Of a stretch of DNA of 43,680 nucleotides, positions 8,701 through 17,300 are shown in pieces. Position numbers and translations under genes: made by a program. The stretch comes from a virus. The notes under the pieces are model-generated. The model saw only the letters and a list, made by a program, of their open reading frames with translations. It made no database searches and was not told where the DNA came from. How positions within the stretch are numbered: the first letter of the stretch is position 1; each line of letters starts with the position of its first letter. The DNA is taken from the IMG/VR virus record IMGVR_UViG_3300034095_000343, positions 1 through 43,680 of that record; one strand, given 5' to 3'.

Positions 8701-11144
8701 GCACGGTGGACACTGGTTTCCAAGTGCTTGTAGATGAAAACACTCCCGACATACAAACAGTGTTTGGTGGTGATACATTCATTAGCAGGTTTGCATTCAA
8801 GACCAAGCTTCCATTCTTTATTGACAACCGTGTAAATGCTCCTGATGATAGTGATATATTCTATGATGAGATAGGTAACATAGCCTATCCAAAATACTGG
8901 CACTCAGCACGTTCTATTCTTAGAGACTACACTATTACAAGTGTAGGTGTGTTATCAAACATTATTTCCTACAAGGCTCACAACTTTGACTGTCCTAACA
9001 GTCAGTTTGTAGCTCCTGGACAACCTAAGGATAGCAATCCTGGAAGAACATTCTATGATGGATACTTCTATCTGTTTGCGTATGGTATTCCTAATTTCTA
9101 TTGTGAGAGCTCTTATAACGTAGACTTACGTCAAGCTTTTAACAACAGAGAGGGTGACTTCTGGCCTCACGTGAGTACAGGTATTCCTGATGACTGGGTG
9201 CAACAAAGTTATGTTCCTATTGTTCAGGATAACACCTACTACTATAATGTCACATATTCTAAGCAGAACAGAGAGAATACATTTACAAATCTACCTATTG
9301 ACTGGAATAGACCTTGCTTCACCTATTATCCTTTCAGAGCTATCTATTCTGATTCTCAGAACATTGACTCTGATAATAGGGTAAATAGCTGGTTGATTTA
9401 CAGAGCTATATCTTATTATGACTTTCCTCAGAACTATGGAGATCTTGTATCTCTAGATGGAATTCAGAACAAGGCAGTGCTTGCTCGTTTTGAGAACAAG
9501 ACACTCATGTACAACAACCTCCTTACGATTGATACAAGTAATCCTCAAGCAGCATATGTTGGTAATCCTCAGTTCTTTAGATCAGCTCCTCCGATTGATT
9601 TCGCAGAAACTGATTTGGGATATGTAGGAACCCAAAACAAGATGTTGCTGAAGATTCCACAAGGACAAGTGTCTGTGGATGCTAAGCGTGGTCAGGTATT
9701 TTTGATCTCTGGTACACAGGCTGTAGACTTGTCAGGATTTGGTTCAGGACTTAATAGGTTCTTTACAGATCACCTAGCATTTGAAATCCTGCGTTACTTC
9801 CCAGATGTGCCTACAGATAACCACTTCACAGGAATTGGTCTGCATGGTGTATTTGATAGCAAGTATGACAGAGTGCTCATCACTAAACTTGACTATGTTC
9901 CAAAGAGCAAAGATGTTAAATATGATGCTGTAAATAGAGAGTTTTATGTTGAAAAGACATACAAACAAATCGCTTATAGCACTACCACTAGTACAACTAC
10001 CTCTGCTGGTACCACGACTAGTACAACCACATCTGCTGGCACTACCACTAGTACAACAACATCCTTTGGATCAACTACAACCACCACTACTCTTAAACCA
10101 ATCACTATACGTGAGAGAGTGTATCTAACAGATGAAACTTATTTCTGTAATAAGAGCTGGACAGTGTCTTTCAACTTCAATACTAAGAGTTGGATAAGCT
10201 TCCATAGCTACATCCCTAACTGGTATATTGGTGAGAATAATTTCTTCTATTCTGGTCTTAATGGATGTTGTGATGACTTTGAAGTGATAGCTGGTGTTCC
10301 TGGACCTGTTCCAACCACCACTACTACATCTAGTACATCTACCACTTCTACAAGCTCAACTACAACTACAACCACTACAAAGAATTGTAATCTTGCAGGA
10401 ACTGTTAGAGAAACAAGTTGTACATTATCAGGAACAGCTGTGGTGACAGTACCACCTCCAATACCTCCTTGTACAAGACCTGATGAATTAATAGACGAGG
10501 TGTTCTTTACAGGCTACAATATTATATCTCCCCCAAGCAGTGTTGTTTCTACAGGAAGTCAATCAGCCGCATGTAACGCTGTTGCCTATCTGAATACATT
10601 TGGTGGATCATATGTAAACGTGGTGCCCACATTCCTCACTATTGAATATCAAGGACTCTATCTTGGATCTGAGGTATTTGTGACCAATGGTACAACTGAT
10701 TGTACAACAATACCAAACGGTTGGTATTTTACAGGAGCTTCTCAGGCTGTTAACACAGTGTTCCAAGTGGTTGGTGGATTGATTGTGTTTATTACTAACT
10801 GTACAACCACAACAACAACAAGCACTAGTAGTAGTACAACAACAACGTCATCTACTAGCACAACAACTAGTACATCGTCTACCACTACCACAACAACTAC
10901 AGCTATACCTGTAACTACTACCACTACATCTAGTAGTAGCACAACTACAACAACAACAGGTACACCACCACCAACAACCACTACTACAAGTTCTAGTAGC
11001 ACCACTACTACATCTACTAGTAGTACAACAACTACAACTACTACCACAGCTACACCAATCACAACAACAACCACTACAACAACTAGTCTTGATTGCTCAC
11101 TTGCTGGAACAGCTGTTGAAGAAGAACCAACACCACCACTATAA
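5706..11144 (+). CDS. Tail muzzle / tail tubular protein B-like protein with Thr-rich extensions, 1812 aa
   Basis: The N-terminus (TGLNMDQTPNQIAKGKLTYA then LNAAVEN) is the typical opening of P22 gp10 / T7 gp12-type tail tubular B proteins and of the crAss-like muzzle protein. A long beta-rich body follows. Residues about 1477-1515 contain NKSWTVSFN...KSWISFHSYIPN...NNFFYSGLNGC, a block I associate with crAss-like muzzles. Three Thr/Ser tracts (residues about 1425-1462, 1537-1558, 1700-1794) separate small Cys-containing domains; two segments after tracts share the phrase CxLAGT. The muzzle closes the end of the short tail and gates cargo release. At 1812 aa it appears enlarged by these exposed modules. 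A candidate missing C-terminal part is found in the separate gene at 11790. The start five bases after the previous stop is well supported. Confidence 0.8.
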   Translation: MAEQEQGNIRQEYNNATTGLNMDQTPNQIAKGKLTYALNAAVENYDANSVNYQNEPGNELCVTFPSGFVLIGNHFIQEKNKHIFFITNPDTGASQIGQMENNDCVYRVIVNAPCLNFNTGYPIHKVAHKITNCTTEIYWTDGFNPRRYLDIDNIPKVLKSGTPFCDPEYTDDLDCNQLKLQPNFNIPQLEVIDVTSTGNLIAGTYQFAAQYSDAQGNPYTSYYSVTNPTPIADKFITSVNFNYPVGKSIILNISNLEDTGLYQYFNLAVIKTINDITSVELVGTYYIDAVQKEIPYTGQNVTQIRLTINDIFEKFPYYDIAQDLTTAQDVLIWDNLTSIDRINYQSIANQIPLLWESWRIPADQNYSDELNATNLRGYLRDEVYAFEIVFLLKNGKQTDGFHIPGRIKGPTENLQPDVPDTNPDFIGVPDYTSGGVGYSAYWKIYNTGFVIGTSPGYSPAFDYRGPYQYGEFGYWESTDTYPCNKDVWGDLAGQPIRHHKFPDINVSPAYESKIFTGPSGMVQGNDAVFPIGVQIDVQLVSSLIQTSTLTPEQKDDIVAFKIIRADRGTNKSIVAKGILRNVNTYEREEETYYYPNYPYNDLNPDPFLNTTNNAYSQICDGYSVFIDTLGLDPAGGPSFAEVEYTDCNTNKTTKKKYFAIGQYPLCSIGKPTILGPATGRVGLSTYEIWTAQVCNPGPLSFARGGRIEWNDIYTGITTQWVNGWPTSPVYTLYVVPGTGGPVQIEGPGEICFTGPTLVTGENCKAENPQPGFTEKYRQIFNSPETSFGQPFLGSVLKLESVMFGRGKGHFVEVRDNAKYKLLTEEAQRDALESAEELGDVTTPFNATAMFTAYQAYLTIYVNGITRKNYAYSFNSIGDYNYGVGVPDDLGIKQRNLDIARYLIPGVQNVGDIYNINNFQRESSVYLRTDLDRPGLPFPDQSPNMLSAGSSIVTDISRFTISERSKCQAPAKEEDMSVVSYYASLKNVFVNQYGQIYSYSTVDTGFQVLVDENTPDIQTVFGGDTFISRFAFKTKLPFFIDNRVNAPDDSDIFYDEIGNIAYPKYWHSARSILRDYTITSVGVLSNIISYKAHNFDCPNSQFVAPGQPKDSNPGRTFYDGYFYLFAYGIPNFYCESSYNVDLRQAFNNREGDFWPHVSTGIPDDWVQQSYVPIVQDNTYYYNVTYSKQNRENTFTNLPIDWNRPCFTYYPFRAIYSDSQNIDSDNRVNSWLIYRAISYYDFPQNYGDLVSLDGIQNKAVLARFENKTLMYNNLLTIDTSNPQAAYVGNPQFFRSAPPIDFAETDLGYVGTQNKMLLKIPQGQVSVDAKRGQVFLISGTQAVDLSGFGSGLNRFFTDHLAFEILRYFPDVPTDNHFTGIGLHGVFDSKYDRVLITKLDYVPKSKDVKYDAVNREFYVEKTYKQIAYSTTTSTTTSAGTTTSTTTSAGTTTSTTTSFGSTTTTTTLKPITIRERVYLTDETYFCNKSWTVSFNFNTKSWISFHSYIPNWYIGENNFFYSGLNGCCDDFEVIAGVPGPVPTTTTTSSTSTTSTSSTTTTTTTKNCNLAGTVRETSCTLSGTAVVTVPPPIPPCTRPDELIDEVFFTGYNIISPPSSVVSTGSQSAACNAVAYLNTFGGSYVNVVPTFLTIEYQGLYLGSEVFVTNGTTDCTTIPNGWYFTGASQAVNTVFQVVGGLIVFITNCTTTTTTSTSSSTTTTSSTSTTTSTSSTTTTTTTAIPVTTTTTSSSSTTTTTTGTPPPTTTTTSSSSTTTTSTSSTTTTTTTTATPITTTTTTTTSLDCSLAGTAVEEEPTPPL
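9978..10091 (+). repeat. Muzzle Thr/Ser tract 1
   Basis: A codon-shuffled Thr/Ser tract punctuated by Ala-Gly and Phe-Gly (the phrase TTTSAG repeated). It precedes the block containing WISFHSY. Confidence 0.8.
10314..10379 (+). repeat. Muzzle Thr/Ser tract 2
   Basis: Twenty-two consecutive Thr/Ser codons using a mixture of synonymous triplets, between the block ending GVPGPVP and a Cys-containing domain. Confidence 0.8.
10803..11087 (+). repeat. Muzzle Thr/Ser tract 3
   Basis: Ninety-five codons, nearly all Thr or Ser, broken by short Ala/Gly-Pro turns (AIPV, GTPPP, ATPI). It forms most of the C-terminal tail of the muzzle protein. The opposite strand reads poly-Val here, which is a by-product. 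Confidence 0.8.
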
Positions 11145-11163
11145 CTTTTAAATATTATATAAA

Positions 11164-11778
11164 ATGACAGTATTAATAACATTAACAACAGCTGGGACAG
11201 ATACAGGTCCTTTTAATCTCTACTCAAATGTAGATGGTTATGTTTCAGCATTTGAAACAGGGGTGTCTAAGGCAGCTCTTCTAGCTGGTTATTCTTCTGC
11301 ACTTGTTCCTAATGGTACAACAACCATAAGAATAAAGTCTACGGGCACTTGTGTAAACTACATAGATGTTACAGTGGTTACAACTACTACCACTACTTCT
11401 AGTACTTCTAGTACAACAACATCTACTTCTAGCACCACAACAACTACTTCTAGTACTGCAGCACCTACTCAATTGTTAGTTTATACAAAATACATAAATT
11501 CTCCATCTGCTGGTAATTTACAATTTAGTATAAACTCAGGACCAAATTTCAATGCTGGTGCTGTATCAACATCATCTTGTAATTATATGTTTACAATAAG
11601 TGGAATCACTGCAGGAGATAGCATCACATTTACTGACTCAAACACTCAGGCAATTGCAGGAAGCACATCTGTTTGTCCTTCAGGACCTGGTGGATTTAGT
11701 TGTACGTACAACTACTCTGTATTAGTATCTGGTCCACAAACTGCATACATCTCAGTTGACGGAGCTAACGCTTGCTAA
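11164..11778 (+). CDS. Two-domain decoration protein with Thr-rich linker, 204 aa
   Basis: The N-terminal domain (residues 1-70) contains TGPFNLYS, then TGVSKAALLAGYS, then IRIKSTGTC. The gene at 11790 has a clearly related domain with the same landmarks (AGPFTI, TGVSKEDLISG, ITVESTGKC). A Thr/Ser linker (residues about 73-98) follows, then a beta-rich C-terminal domain of about 100 residues with spaced Cys and the phrase ITAGDSITFTDS, resembling a small immunoglobulin-like or jelly-roll domain. No enzyme motif is seen. Lying between the muzzle and its likely C-terminal partner, it is probably an exposed decoration or fibril at the tail tip. The function is inferred. Confidence 0.7.
   Translation: MTVLITLTTAGTDTGPFNLYSNVDGYVSAFETGVSKAALLAGYSSALVPNGTTTIRIKSTGTCVNYIDVTVVTTTTTTSSTSSTTTSTSSTTTTTSSTAAPTQLLVYTKYINSPSAGNLQFSINSGPNFNAGAVSTSSCNYMFTISGITAGDSITFTDSNTQAIAGSTSVCPSGPGGFSCTYNYSVLVSGPQTAYISVDGANAC
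11380..11457 (+). repeat. Thr/Ser linker in the 204-aa protein
   Basis: Twenty-six consecutive Thr/Ser codons with mixed synonymous usage join the two domains of the protein. Confidence 0.8.
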
Positions 11779-11789
11779 AATAAATAAGA

Positions 11790-12656
11790 ATGGCTAAGAC
11801 AATCATCATAAAATTAACTAGCTCAGGACCCACAGCGGGACCCTTCACAATCATTGACCAACTTGGAAACACTCTAGCAACGGGTGTTTCCAAGGAGGAC
11901 TTGATTTCTGGGGTGAGCTATGTTGTGGATGATGCTGTTAATGTCATCACTGTAGAATCTACAGGCAAGTGCAAAAGCAAGAAAAACTTCCCTGTCACTA
12001 CAGTTAATCCTGTAAGTTTAGCAGCTACCACGTATAACCAAATATCAACCGCTTGTATCTGGAGGCACTTGAAGAATCCAGTGGTGTATAATTACTTCTA
12101 TGGAAACATAGAACCTTACATCATTGAGTATCCATTTGCCTATCAGTATCAGGATGAAATCCTACAATCTGTTCAGGATTACACCAAGGCGTACAGATAC
12201 TTCTCTGACCCAGATGGTGTGTCTGATGACAACCGCAAGATAGAAACTGACAATGCTTGGTTTAATAAGGCTGTCCTTTACAATGGTCAACAGAGTACAG
12301 GTGTGCTTGAGTTGGTTCCTAAACCAATCAACAACCTTAAGGACTACTTAAAGTATCCTATGTATAACGCTGATAGTAAGACAATTACATTCACTAAGAG
12401 TGATAACTTCTATCAATACAATACGTTCTGGAGTCTTGTAAAGAACAAGCAAGAACCTCTGTTCATACGCACGTGCGAGAGCTTGTCTTTGGACAAGGTG
12501 GTGAACCAGGCTAATATGGACTATGGAAAGAGATCTTTCAAGAAGGAACCTCTGAGAGCTAAGGAACTTAAGGTGAGACACATCCTTGATAACCGCAGTG
12601 ATGCACACCTGGTTTCTCAGTTTATTTACACACCTGCTCAAATCTCTTACAAGTAA
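11790..12656 (+). CDS. Probable detached muzzle C-terminal part with N-terminal decoration domain, 288 aa
   Basis: Residues 1-68 form the domain shared with the 204-aa protein upstream (GPFTI, TGVSK, STGKC). From about residue 85 the sequence changes character: CIWRHLKNPVVYNYFYGN, IIEYPFAYQYQDEIL, AVLYNGQQSTGVLELVPKP, LKYPMYN, TFTKSDNFYQYNTFW, NMDYGKRSFKKEPLRAKEL, VRHILDNRSDAHLVSQFI. I associate this block with the C-terminus of crAss-like muzzle or tail tubular proteins, where it would follow the NNFFYSGLNGC block found in the gene at 5706. The muzzle may thus be split into two chains with surface domains added at the break. The stop codon overlaps the next ATG. The split is inference from remembered sequences and needs a profile search. 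Confidence 0.6.
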   Translation: MAKTIIIKLTSSGPTAGPFTIIDQLGNTLATGVSKEDLISGVSYVVDDAVNVITVESTGKCKSKKNFPVTTVNPVSLAATTYNQISTACIWRHLKNPVVYNYFYGNIEPYIIEYPFAYQYQDEILQSVQDYTKAYRYFSDPDGVSDDNRKIETDNAWFNKAVLYNGQQSTGVLELVPKPINNLKDYLKYPMYNADSKTITFTKSDNFYQYNTFWSLVKNKQEPLFIRTCESLSLDKVVNQANMDYGKRSFKKEPLRAKELKVRHILDNRSDAHLVSQFIYTPAQISYK

Positions 12657-14341
12657 TGAACAATTGGTTAGACAAATATGAACAAGGGGGATTGGTCTTG
12701 AAACAAAAGACCAAGGATAACTATGGGAAGAAAGCCAACCCAAACAATCCTGATGTATCATTTCCTCCAGGGTTCAAGGGATGGGCATATAACACCAAAG
12801 GTAGAAACTATTCTCCTGCATGGGGTGGGCAGTTTCAGAGTGGTGGTTTCTTACAACCTATTAGTTACAAACTACCTTCACGTTACAGAATTCCTTATGC
12901 TGAGCCCAGCACTGAACTAGCTACATCTATAGGAGGAGTAGACGGAGAACCTGCTTATTTAATACCTACATTTAAAGGTGGTAAGGATTTAAAAGACCCT
13001 GTTGCTGAATACAGAAAGACAGGTGAACATCTTGGTGGTCCATTTAAAACGTATCAAGAAGCTGAGAAATGGGAACAAGAGATTAGACACCCATATGTAG
13101 AAAAAGGAAAACCTATTCCTACACCACTTAAGAGATGGGGAGATATGCAATCAGGTGGTCGTTTACCAATTATAACAAATGATCCTAAAGACCCTAGATT
13201 AAAAGCTTATAATGATAGCCTTAAATTAAGCCAAACCTTTCCTAGATGGGGTGACTGGGCAGATTTAAATAATAATTTAGTAAGATTAAATGGTAAAGCA
13301 CCTACAGTTGTTAATACAAAAGAAGGATTAAGAGGTGTTAGAAAACCAGTACAACCAGTAGTATATAAAAAACCTGAACGTGAACCTATTATAGTAAACG
13401 ATCCTAAAGATCCAAAACTTAAGGCATATCAAGATAGTTTGAACTTATATAATAAGAATAAGAAACTATATGAAAGTGGCATTGAAACAAAACCTAAAGG
13501 TTTAAAATATGAAAATGCTATCAAAGGAGAAAATTATGGTGATAGATTTTATCTTAAAGAAGGTACTCCTATTGATGTAGTTAAAAAACCTACACAATTA
13601 GTTAAATATGAAACTCCTAAAGTAGAAGTTAAGGTGACTCCTAAAGGAAGTAAGAAGTATATAGTAAATGGAATGGAGGTTAGTGAAGAAGATTTCTTAG
13701 GTTCAGGTGCTACAACTGGTGGTAGGAAAAGAATTATATATAACACACCAAACAAAGGAACACAAAAGGTTCTTCGTTTAGATGGAACCCCTGAAACAGA
13801 TCCAGATAAAATTCGTAGAGCTTTAGCCACTGCAAACAAAGATGAGATGGCTATGGGTGGTAGCTTACCAGGTGCTGTAGGATTCACGTACGCACGTGTA
13901 GCTGGTAGTGCTCCTAGCAATGGTAAGTATGCTAAGAAGACAAAAGCTTCTGCACAGAATGGTAAGGAGATGAAATACTACCAAGAAGGTTTGGATTTCA
14001 AACCCAAGACCATTAGTCAAGATGGCACTGTGATAGATCCTGAAGGATATTGGAACCCTGAGAACTGGGGCAACCCTGTAATCATCCCATCCACAGATAT
14101 CACTATGGAGGGTGTGGATGTTCCATTGATTGGTATATCTGACACAGGAGACGTACAATACATGCAACCTGGAGAAGACTATGAATTTGATGGTGAGTAT
14201 GTAACAGAGTATCCTGTGGCTAAAAAAGGAATTAGTGTGAATAATGCTGATGCTCAACCTATTAAAAAGTTAGACCAATTACTTAACTTTACAAACTATA
14301 ACAAACCAACCAAGGGTGGCTGGTTAGATAAATATAACTGA
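12656..14341 (+). CDS. Cargo-type virion protein with WLDKY motifs at both ends, 561 aa
   Basis: The ATG overlaps the stop of the previous gene. The protein is basic, Gly/Pro-rich and looks poorly folded. The N-terminus carries NNWLDKYEQGG and the C-terminus ends GGWLDKYN, the same motif at both ends. QSGG occurs twice. A 23-residue segment is duplicated: NDPKDPRLKAYNDSLKL (near residue 180) and NDPKDPKLKAYQDSLNL (near residue 250). Near residue 433 is SAQNGK, a variant of the KAQxG motif repeated in the next gene. The C-terminal 130 residues are acidic and more ordered (YWNPENWGNPVIIPSTDITM). In crAss-like phages the genes after the muzzle encode packaged cargo proteins, so that role is inferred. 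Residues about 170-370 use noticeably more AT-rich codons than the flanks. Confidence 0.6.
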   Translation: MNNWLDKYEQGGLVLKQKTKDNYGKKANPNNPDVSFPPGFKGWAYNTKGRNYSPAWGGQFQSGGFLQPISYKLPSRYRIPYAEPSTELATSIGGVDGEPAYLIPTFKGGKDLKDPVAEYRKTGEHLGGPFKTYQEAEKWEQEIRHPYVEKGKPIPTPLKRWGDMQSGGRLPIITNDPKDPRLKAYNDSLKLSQTFPRWGDWADLNNNLVRLNGKAPTVVNTKEGLRGVRKPVQPVVYKKPEREPIIVNDPKDPKLKAYQDSLNLYNKNKKLYESGIETKPKGLKYENAIKGENYGDRFYLKEGTPIDVVKKPTQLVKYETPKVEVKVTPKGSKKYIVNGMEVSEEDFLGSGATTGGRKRIIYNTPNKGTQKVLRLDGTPETDPDKIRRALATANKDEMAMGGSLPGAVGFTYARVAGSAPSNGKYAKKTKASAQNGKEMKYYQEGLDFKPKTISQDGTVIDPEGYWNPENWGNPVIIPSTDITMEGVDVPLIGISDTGDVQYMQPGEDYEFDGEYVTEYPVAKKGISVNNADAQPIKKLDQLLNFTNYNKPTKGGWLDKYN

Positions 14342-14342
14342 T

Positions 14343-17300
14343 ATGAAAGCAAAAATGCTCAAAATCGCTGGTGTTAAGTCTGAGAAGGAATTCTACAAGA
14401 AGTATCCTACAGAAGAAGCATTCATGGCTAAACATGGCAAAGCCTTGAAGAAAGCCCAGATCGGTTCATACATTGGTGGTGAGTCAGGTGCAGGTTTTCA
14501 ACCTGTAAACTTCCAAGAGATGTATGATGCTGTTGACTATGGTGTTACAGGATCTACAAATGAAATGCGTAAAGAAGAAGCATACAGACAGGCTGAGCTT
14601 GCTGCTGCCCAAAAGCAAGATGGTGGTGATGGAGGAGGAATAGGTGCATCTCTTGGTAATCTTGGAAAGGTTTTTCAAACCATGGGTGGTGAAGAAGGTA
14701 TGGCTGATATGGCTTCTGCTATTGGTGGTGCTAGAAAAGGAAAGAAGATAAAGAAAGCGCAAGGAGGAACTGAAGCTCAACCTGAACCTCAACAATCAGA
14801 CTATCCTGACTATCAGTCCTGGAAGTCAGATCATGACCTATGGAAATCTGGTCAGACATATGTAGGTATGTCAGCTCCATCATCTGGTACTATATCTACA
14901 GCTCCTGCTAGTGTTAATAATCCTATTGAGGTGGAAGAAAAGCAAGGGGATAAATTCATGAAAGCCATCGGTAAATATGCAGGTCCTGCAGGCAAGGTGG
15001 TTGAAGGAATACAACAACTTAAAGAAGAAAAGAGAGCTCTTGAAAGAGCTGAGCAAGCTGAAGGTGTAAGTGCACTTGTTAAACAAGCTGCTGGTACACG
15101 CCCTGAAGAAACCCAACGTAGATATGTTCGTCCTGAGGATGTAGTGAATACAGGAGAGGAGTTCTTCCCAATATATGGTGTAGGTACAAATGTACTTGCA
15201 AAAGACGGAGCTTCTGTTGGTGGTGGAGAAATCATGAACACGTTTGCTCCAAATACACTTTATGATGATCTTGGATATGAGCCTTTGAATGATAGCGAAC
15301 GTTATAAGCAGTTCATGCATGGTGGCAAGATGCATAAAGCTCAGAACGGTGATTGGATGGAAGGTACAGGATTTTATAATTTTGCAAACTCTGGTGGCAC
15401 ACAAGCTACAGGACAACTTCTTACAAGCATCACTGGTGAGAACGCTGGTGGTAACCTGGGTGGCACAATTGGTGGAGTTGCTGGATCATTTTTTGGTCCT
15501 GCTGGTAAATTGATTGGTCAAACAGCTGGTCAATTGATTGGTACTGCTATTAATAGAAAACCACAGAAGATTAAAAAAGCAAAAGAAGCTACACAAAGAA
15601 ACATACAATCCACTGCTCTTCAACAGGGTATGCAAGGTGGTCAGGCACAATATTCATCATTCATGGAGAATGGTGGAACAACCTCTCCATACGAATGGGT
15701 GAGTCATACATGGCAACCTCAGGTGATTGCTACCTTCGGAGAAAACAAAGTGAAAGACTTACTTAGGGCTCCAAAGGATGCTGATATGCTAAGAGCTGGT
15801 GGTCATCTAAAAGAATACACCCCTCCTAGTGCAGCAGCTATGTCTACAGAAAGACCTGACTTCCAGATGGGTGGTGAACTTCAAACGCACTGGGGTGGAT
15901 ATGCTGAGTCTATGTCTCAGAATCCATACCTACCAGATGGTGGAGAAACAATCATGTTCAGAGGTCAGTCTCACGATGAAAGTGATGGTAAGGGTAACAC
16001 AGGTATAGGTATCACCTATGGTGACAACCCTGTAGAAGTGGAAAGAGGTGAACCAGCATTAAAGCTGCAAGATGGTGGCACTCCTGGTGACAGTAGCCTT
16101 GTAGTGTTTGGCAACCTCAAGATACCTAAAGCTTATGTTCCATTACTTGGTAAGGAAGCTGAAGGCAAGAAGTTCAAAACCTACGTAGCTGATTTGTCTA
16201 AAAAGGAAAATAAAATCAATAAGAACATTAGCAAAGCTGTAGAAGAACTTGATGAGCTTGATGTACAAACTCCTTTTGATAAGTTGAGATTCAACTCTTT
16301 AGATCTTACAATCAATGGTGGTAGTGCTACATTAAAAGAAATTGCTGACAACAAAACTTCAGCTGCTTCTCTACAAAACGCTATTAATGATACAGCTGAG
16401 GAGTATGGACTAGTTGCTGATGACCTTGCCAAAGGAAAAATAAAAACTGCTAAATTGGGTAAGATGATTAAAGCGCAAGCTGGGTATAGAAGTAAATACG
16501 GACTTGATCCTTGGACTGGAGATAAAACTACAGGTATCAAGAATGCGTCTGCATTCACTGCCAAAGAGTGGGATGAGATTGCTGAACAGATTGGATTTGA
16601 TAAAACAGGTAAGAAAGGAAACAAAGCGTTCCAGGAGTATCTGTTCCAAGATCCTGAGCTTAAAGCAATGATTATTGACAATCACCAAAAACTTTATAAT
16701 TCAGATCCTACGTCCACTGCTAGAAACTGGTTTGATAGTAAGCTTGGTGCTGGATGGGCTGCCCCTGGATTAAAGAGAAAAGATACGCCTGAAACAGGTC
16801 TTGAGGGTCCTTCTACATTCAAGACAAGAGAGTTAAAAACCATCACTTCTGATACAGGTGCTCCACCTAAAAAAGATGTTCCTTCTATTGAATACAAGAG
16901 AAGTGGTTTAGTGGATGTTATTGGACAGGTGCTTCCTTACGTTCGTCCTACAGACCAAGAACAACTTGACCCTACACAGCTTATGGGTGAGATGTACGCA
17001 ATGGCTACTAACCAATTGGAGCCTGTACAAGCTCAAACCCTACAGCCTCAACTTAGCGTTCCTTATGACATCTCTCTTCAGGACATTCTGAATGAGAACA
17101 GGGCTTCCTTGAGATCACAACAAAGGCTTGTGGGATACAATCCTGCTTTACAAAGTCAACTTGGGGCACAAGAATATGCTGCTAATCAGAAAGTGTTAGG
17201 TGAGCAATTCCGTATGAACCAGGCCATGAAGAATCAGATTTACAAAGAGAATAGGGATAAGCTTGATCAGTTTGGCTTGAAGAATCTTGAGATTCTTGAC

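Noticed and set aside
10742-11188. Minus-strand poly-Val reading frame opposite the muzzle C-terminus
   Set aside because: It is the reverse complement of the Thr/Ser tracts. Composition alone makes it open, and it would be a transcript against the operon.
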